The notes under the pieces: generated by a model | The model's database searches: none | What the model was told of the DNA's origin: nothing | Seen by the model: the letters and a program-made list of their open reading frames with translations, nothing else | Origin: Osmia lignaria lignaria | Taxonomy: Eukaryota > Arthropoda > Insecta > Hymenoptera > Megachilidae | DNA length: 64,000 bases | Reading direction: 5' to 3' | Assembly (NCBI RefSeq): GCF_051020975.1 | Contig: NC_135034.1 | Span: forward strand, 4,340,001-4,404,000 | Shown: positions 62,653 to 64,000 of the stretch, one piece after another | How the letters are laid out: every line of letters begins with the position of its first letter | Position numbering within the stretch: the stretch's first letter is position 1 | Made by a program: the position numbers and the translations under genes

Positions 62653-64000
62653 ACTGTTCAACTCGTGGGGGATAAAAAAACTTACAGCCTCTTTTTAGCA
62701 AGAGTAACACTTCCGAATATTTACCTAAAATTCATAACACATGACTTATAAACCGTACGTTAAGTCAAACAGACGAACGAAAGTTATATTTTACATTTAA
62801 GTAATATTTTGAACCTGCGCAAATTAATCATAGATTTTCCAACGATATTACGTTATAATCAGCAGATACAATTATATAATAAAAGAAGTAATATAATAAA
62901 ATAACTATCGCATTTGAAACCGCGCCTAACACATCCCTTTACCCACCCCTTGATTCATCCCGTTTCTCCACGAAGGCGACATCACACACATCCACCCCCG
63001 GCACATCTATCTCTGCTATCAGACCAATAGAAGAAACAGGGTGACAGGTTGGCGGAGGATGGGCGAGTCGTGCCATCCATTCCCCGTTTGATCTCGCGAC
63101 CGTGATATTTTTCCAGATTCCACCCTTTCTGCCGGGGCTCCATCATCCATCCGGCTGGAACAAAAAGGAGGGACACACACGTTCTCCTCGGCCGCGATTG
63201 TATCGCGGCCAACGCGCCCGATGCCGTGGTTGCAAGAAACCGGCGAGAATTCCGCTTTTCAGGGATAGCCTGCGAGAAACGCGAAAACTTCGAATAACTG
63301 TAGGGTATTCTCGTAATACGAGGACGTCCACGACCGCGTTTCGTGGCTAGAATCGTCAATGCCTTCGATGGTCACTGCCGATGCGTTATCGAAGAGACTG
63401 AGGATATTTTCGTTTAAACGATGACACGGTTCGCGTTCAGAATAAAAAGAGATTTATAGAATCATTACAGGTTGAGAAGAAATCGAAAGAGGGGTAGCTG
63501 AATTCCTAATCATACGAGTGGTTAGAGTCTACCTACCCTCGAAGAAGTGAAAACGCTGAAATGCGCAGAAATTAAGGGGGAAAGCCCGGAGGAAAATGCC
63601 TGATAAAAGAGGAGACAGTGGTAGTCGACGAGTAATTCGATTCCCGCAATAATCTCGCGAACGACAAAAAGAGGAGAAATAGTTGCTTTTGAATCTCCCT
63701 CCGGTGGCGGGAAACGTCGAATTGCCTGCAGCCTTTCGATTCCAGGTGAAATTAAGGGAGCAAACGGTACAAAGAATCTCTGGTCGAATAATACAGGATA
63801 TATACAGAGAGTCGTGTCGCTATCGCAGAAATAGAAGTCGCGTCTGTGAAAGCGGAGCTTTAAAAGCTCCAACGAAACGTTGGCTCGCGATAACTGGTTC
63901 GCTGAACGCTTTCCCGGTGCCAGCATTTCGTTGATATCGAAAGAGAGTCAGACTTAGTCGACTTCTCCAACCTACCCGGTTGATGATAAACGCGATTACA
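62653..64000. other. Non-coding end of window
   Basis: Nothing supported. Overlapping frames on opposite strands at 62982-63359 and 63522-63934 look like chance products of GC-richer DNA. The window ends without a recognisable exon. Confidence 0.35.

Noticed and set aside
1..64000. CRISPR arrays, bacterial operons, rRNA genes, viral genes
   Set aside because: None seen. Repeats are tandem or inverted eukaryotic types, and gene structure is intron-rich.

Overview
This is eukaryotic, insect-like DNA. There are no operons. Coding sequence is split into short exons with GT/AG borders, a first intron of about 18 kb separates a signal-peptide exon from the rest of its gene, and the non-coding DNA is AT-rich yet full of CpG. 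There is also a mariner remnant. CpG-rich, AT-leaning, gene-sparse sequence of this kind is typical of Hymenoptera, and a bee or related aculeate is my best guess. That assignment is inference, because no species marker is present.

Two protein-coding genes can be supported, lying tail to tail. On the plus strand, 14 exons between 4731 and 31268 join in consistent reading phase. They encode a secreted protein of about 1,097 residues with a signal peptide, four complete von Willebrand factor C (VWC) domains of ten cysteines each, long Ser/Thr/Pro-rich mucin-like linkers, and half a VWC domain at the very C-terminus. The architecture fits tenectin, an insect extracellular-matrix protein of cuticle, tracheal and gut lumina and integrin junctions. 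On the minus strand, exons from 42125 down to 36953 encode a rhomboid intramembrane serine protease. The catalytic GASAG serine, the AHVAG histidine and the HxxxHxxxN motif are all present. The short exon or exons linking transmembrane segment 1 to the catalytic core are not settled, and alternatives are given.

Region by region: 1-500 holds a tandem and inverted repeat that looks like a non-autonomous transposon; 501-4440 is non-coding, with a degenerate tandem array at 2.64-3.12 kb and a GAA microsatellite; 4.44-4.82 kb holds the probable 5' UTR and signal exon of the tenectin-like gene; 4.8-22.96 kb is its first intron, containing an internally deleted mariner element and an apparently exact 141-bp tandem duplication overlapping a small orphan ORF; 22.96-31.27 kb is the main body of the gene; 31.3-36.9 kb is the intergenic space between the two gene 3' ends; 36.95-42.13 kb is the rhomboid gene; 42.13-64 kb is upstream or 5' intronic DNA with no confident exon, a small tandem repeat near 55.7 kb and a palindromic MITE-like element near 62.5 kb.

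The two products are unrelated in mechanism: one is a matrix/lumen protein, the other a membrane protease of the type that releases EGF-receptor ligands. Nothing in the sequence shows that they act together. I found no evidence of a wholly new biological system. The most unusual items are the orphan ORF with its in-frame duplication, the half VWC domain with no RGD motif in the tenectin-like protein, and the mobile-element remnants.
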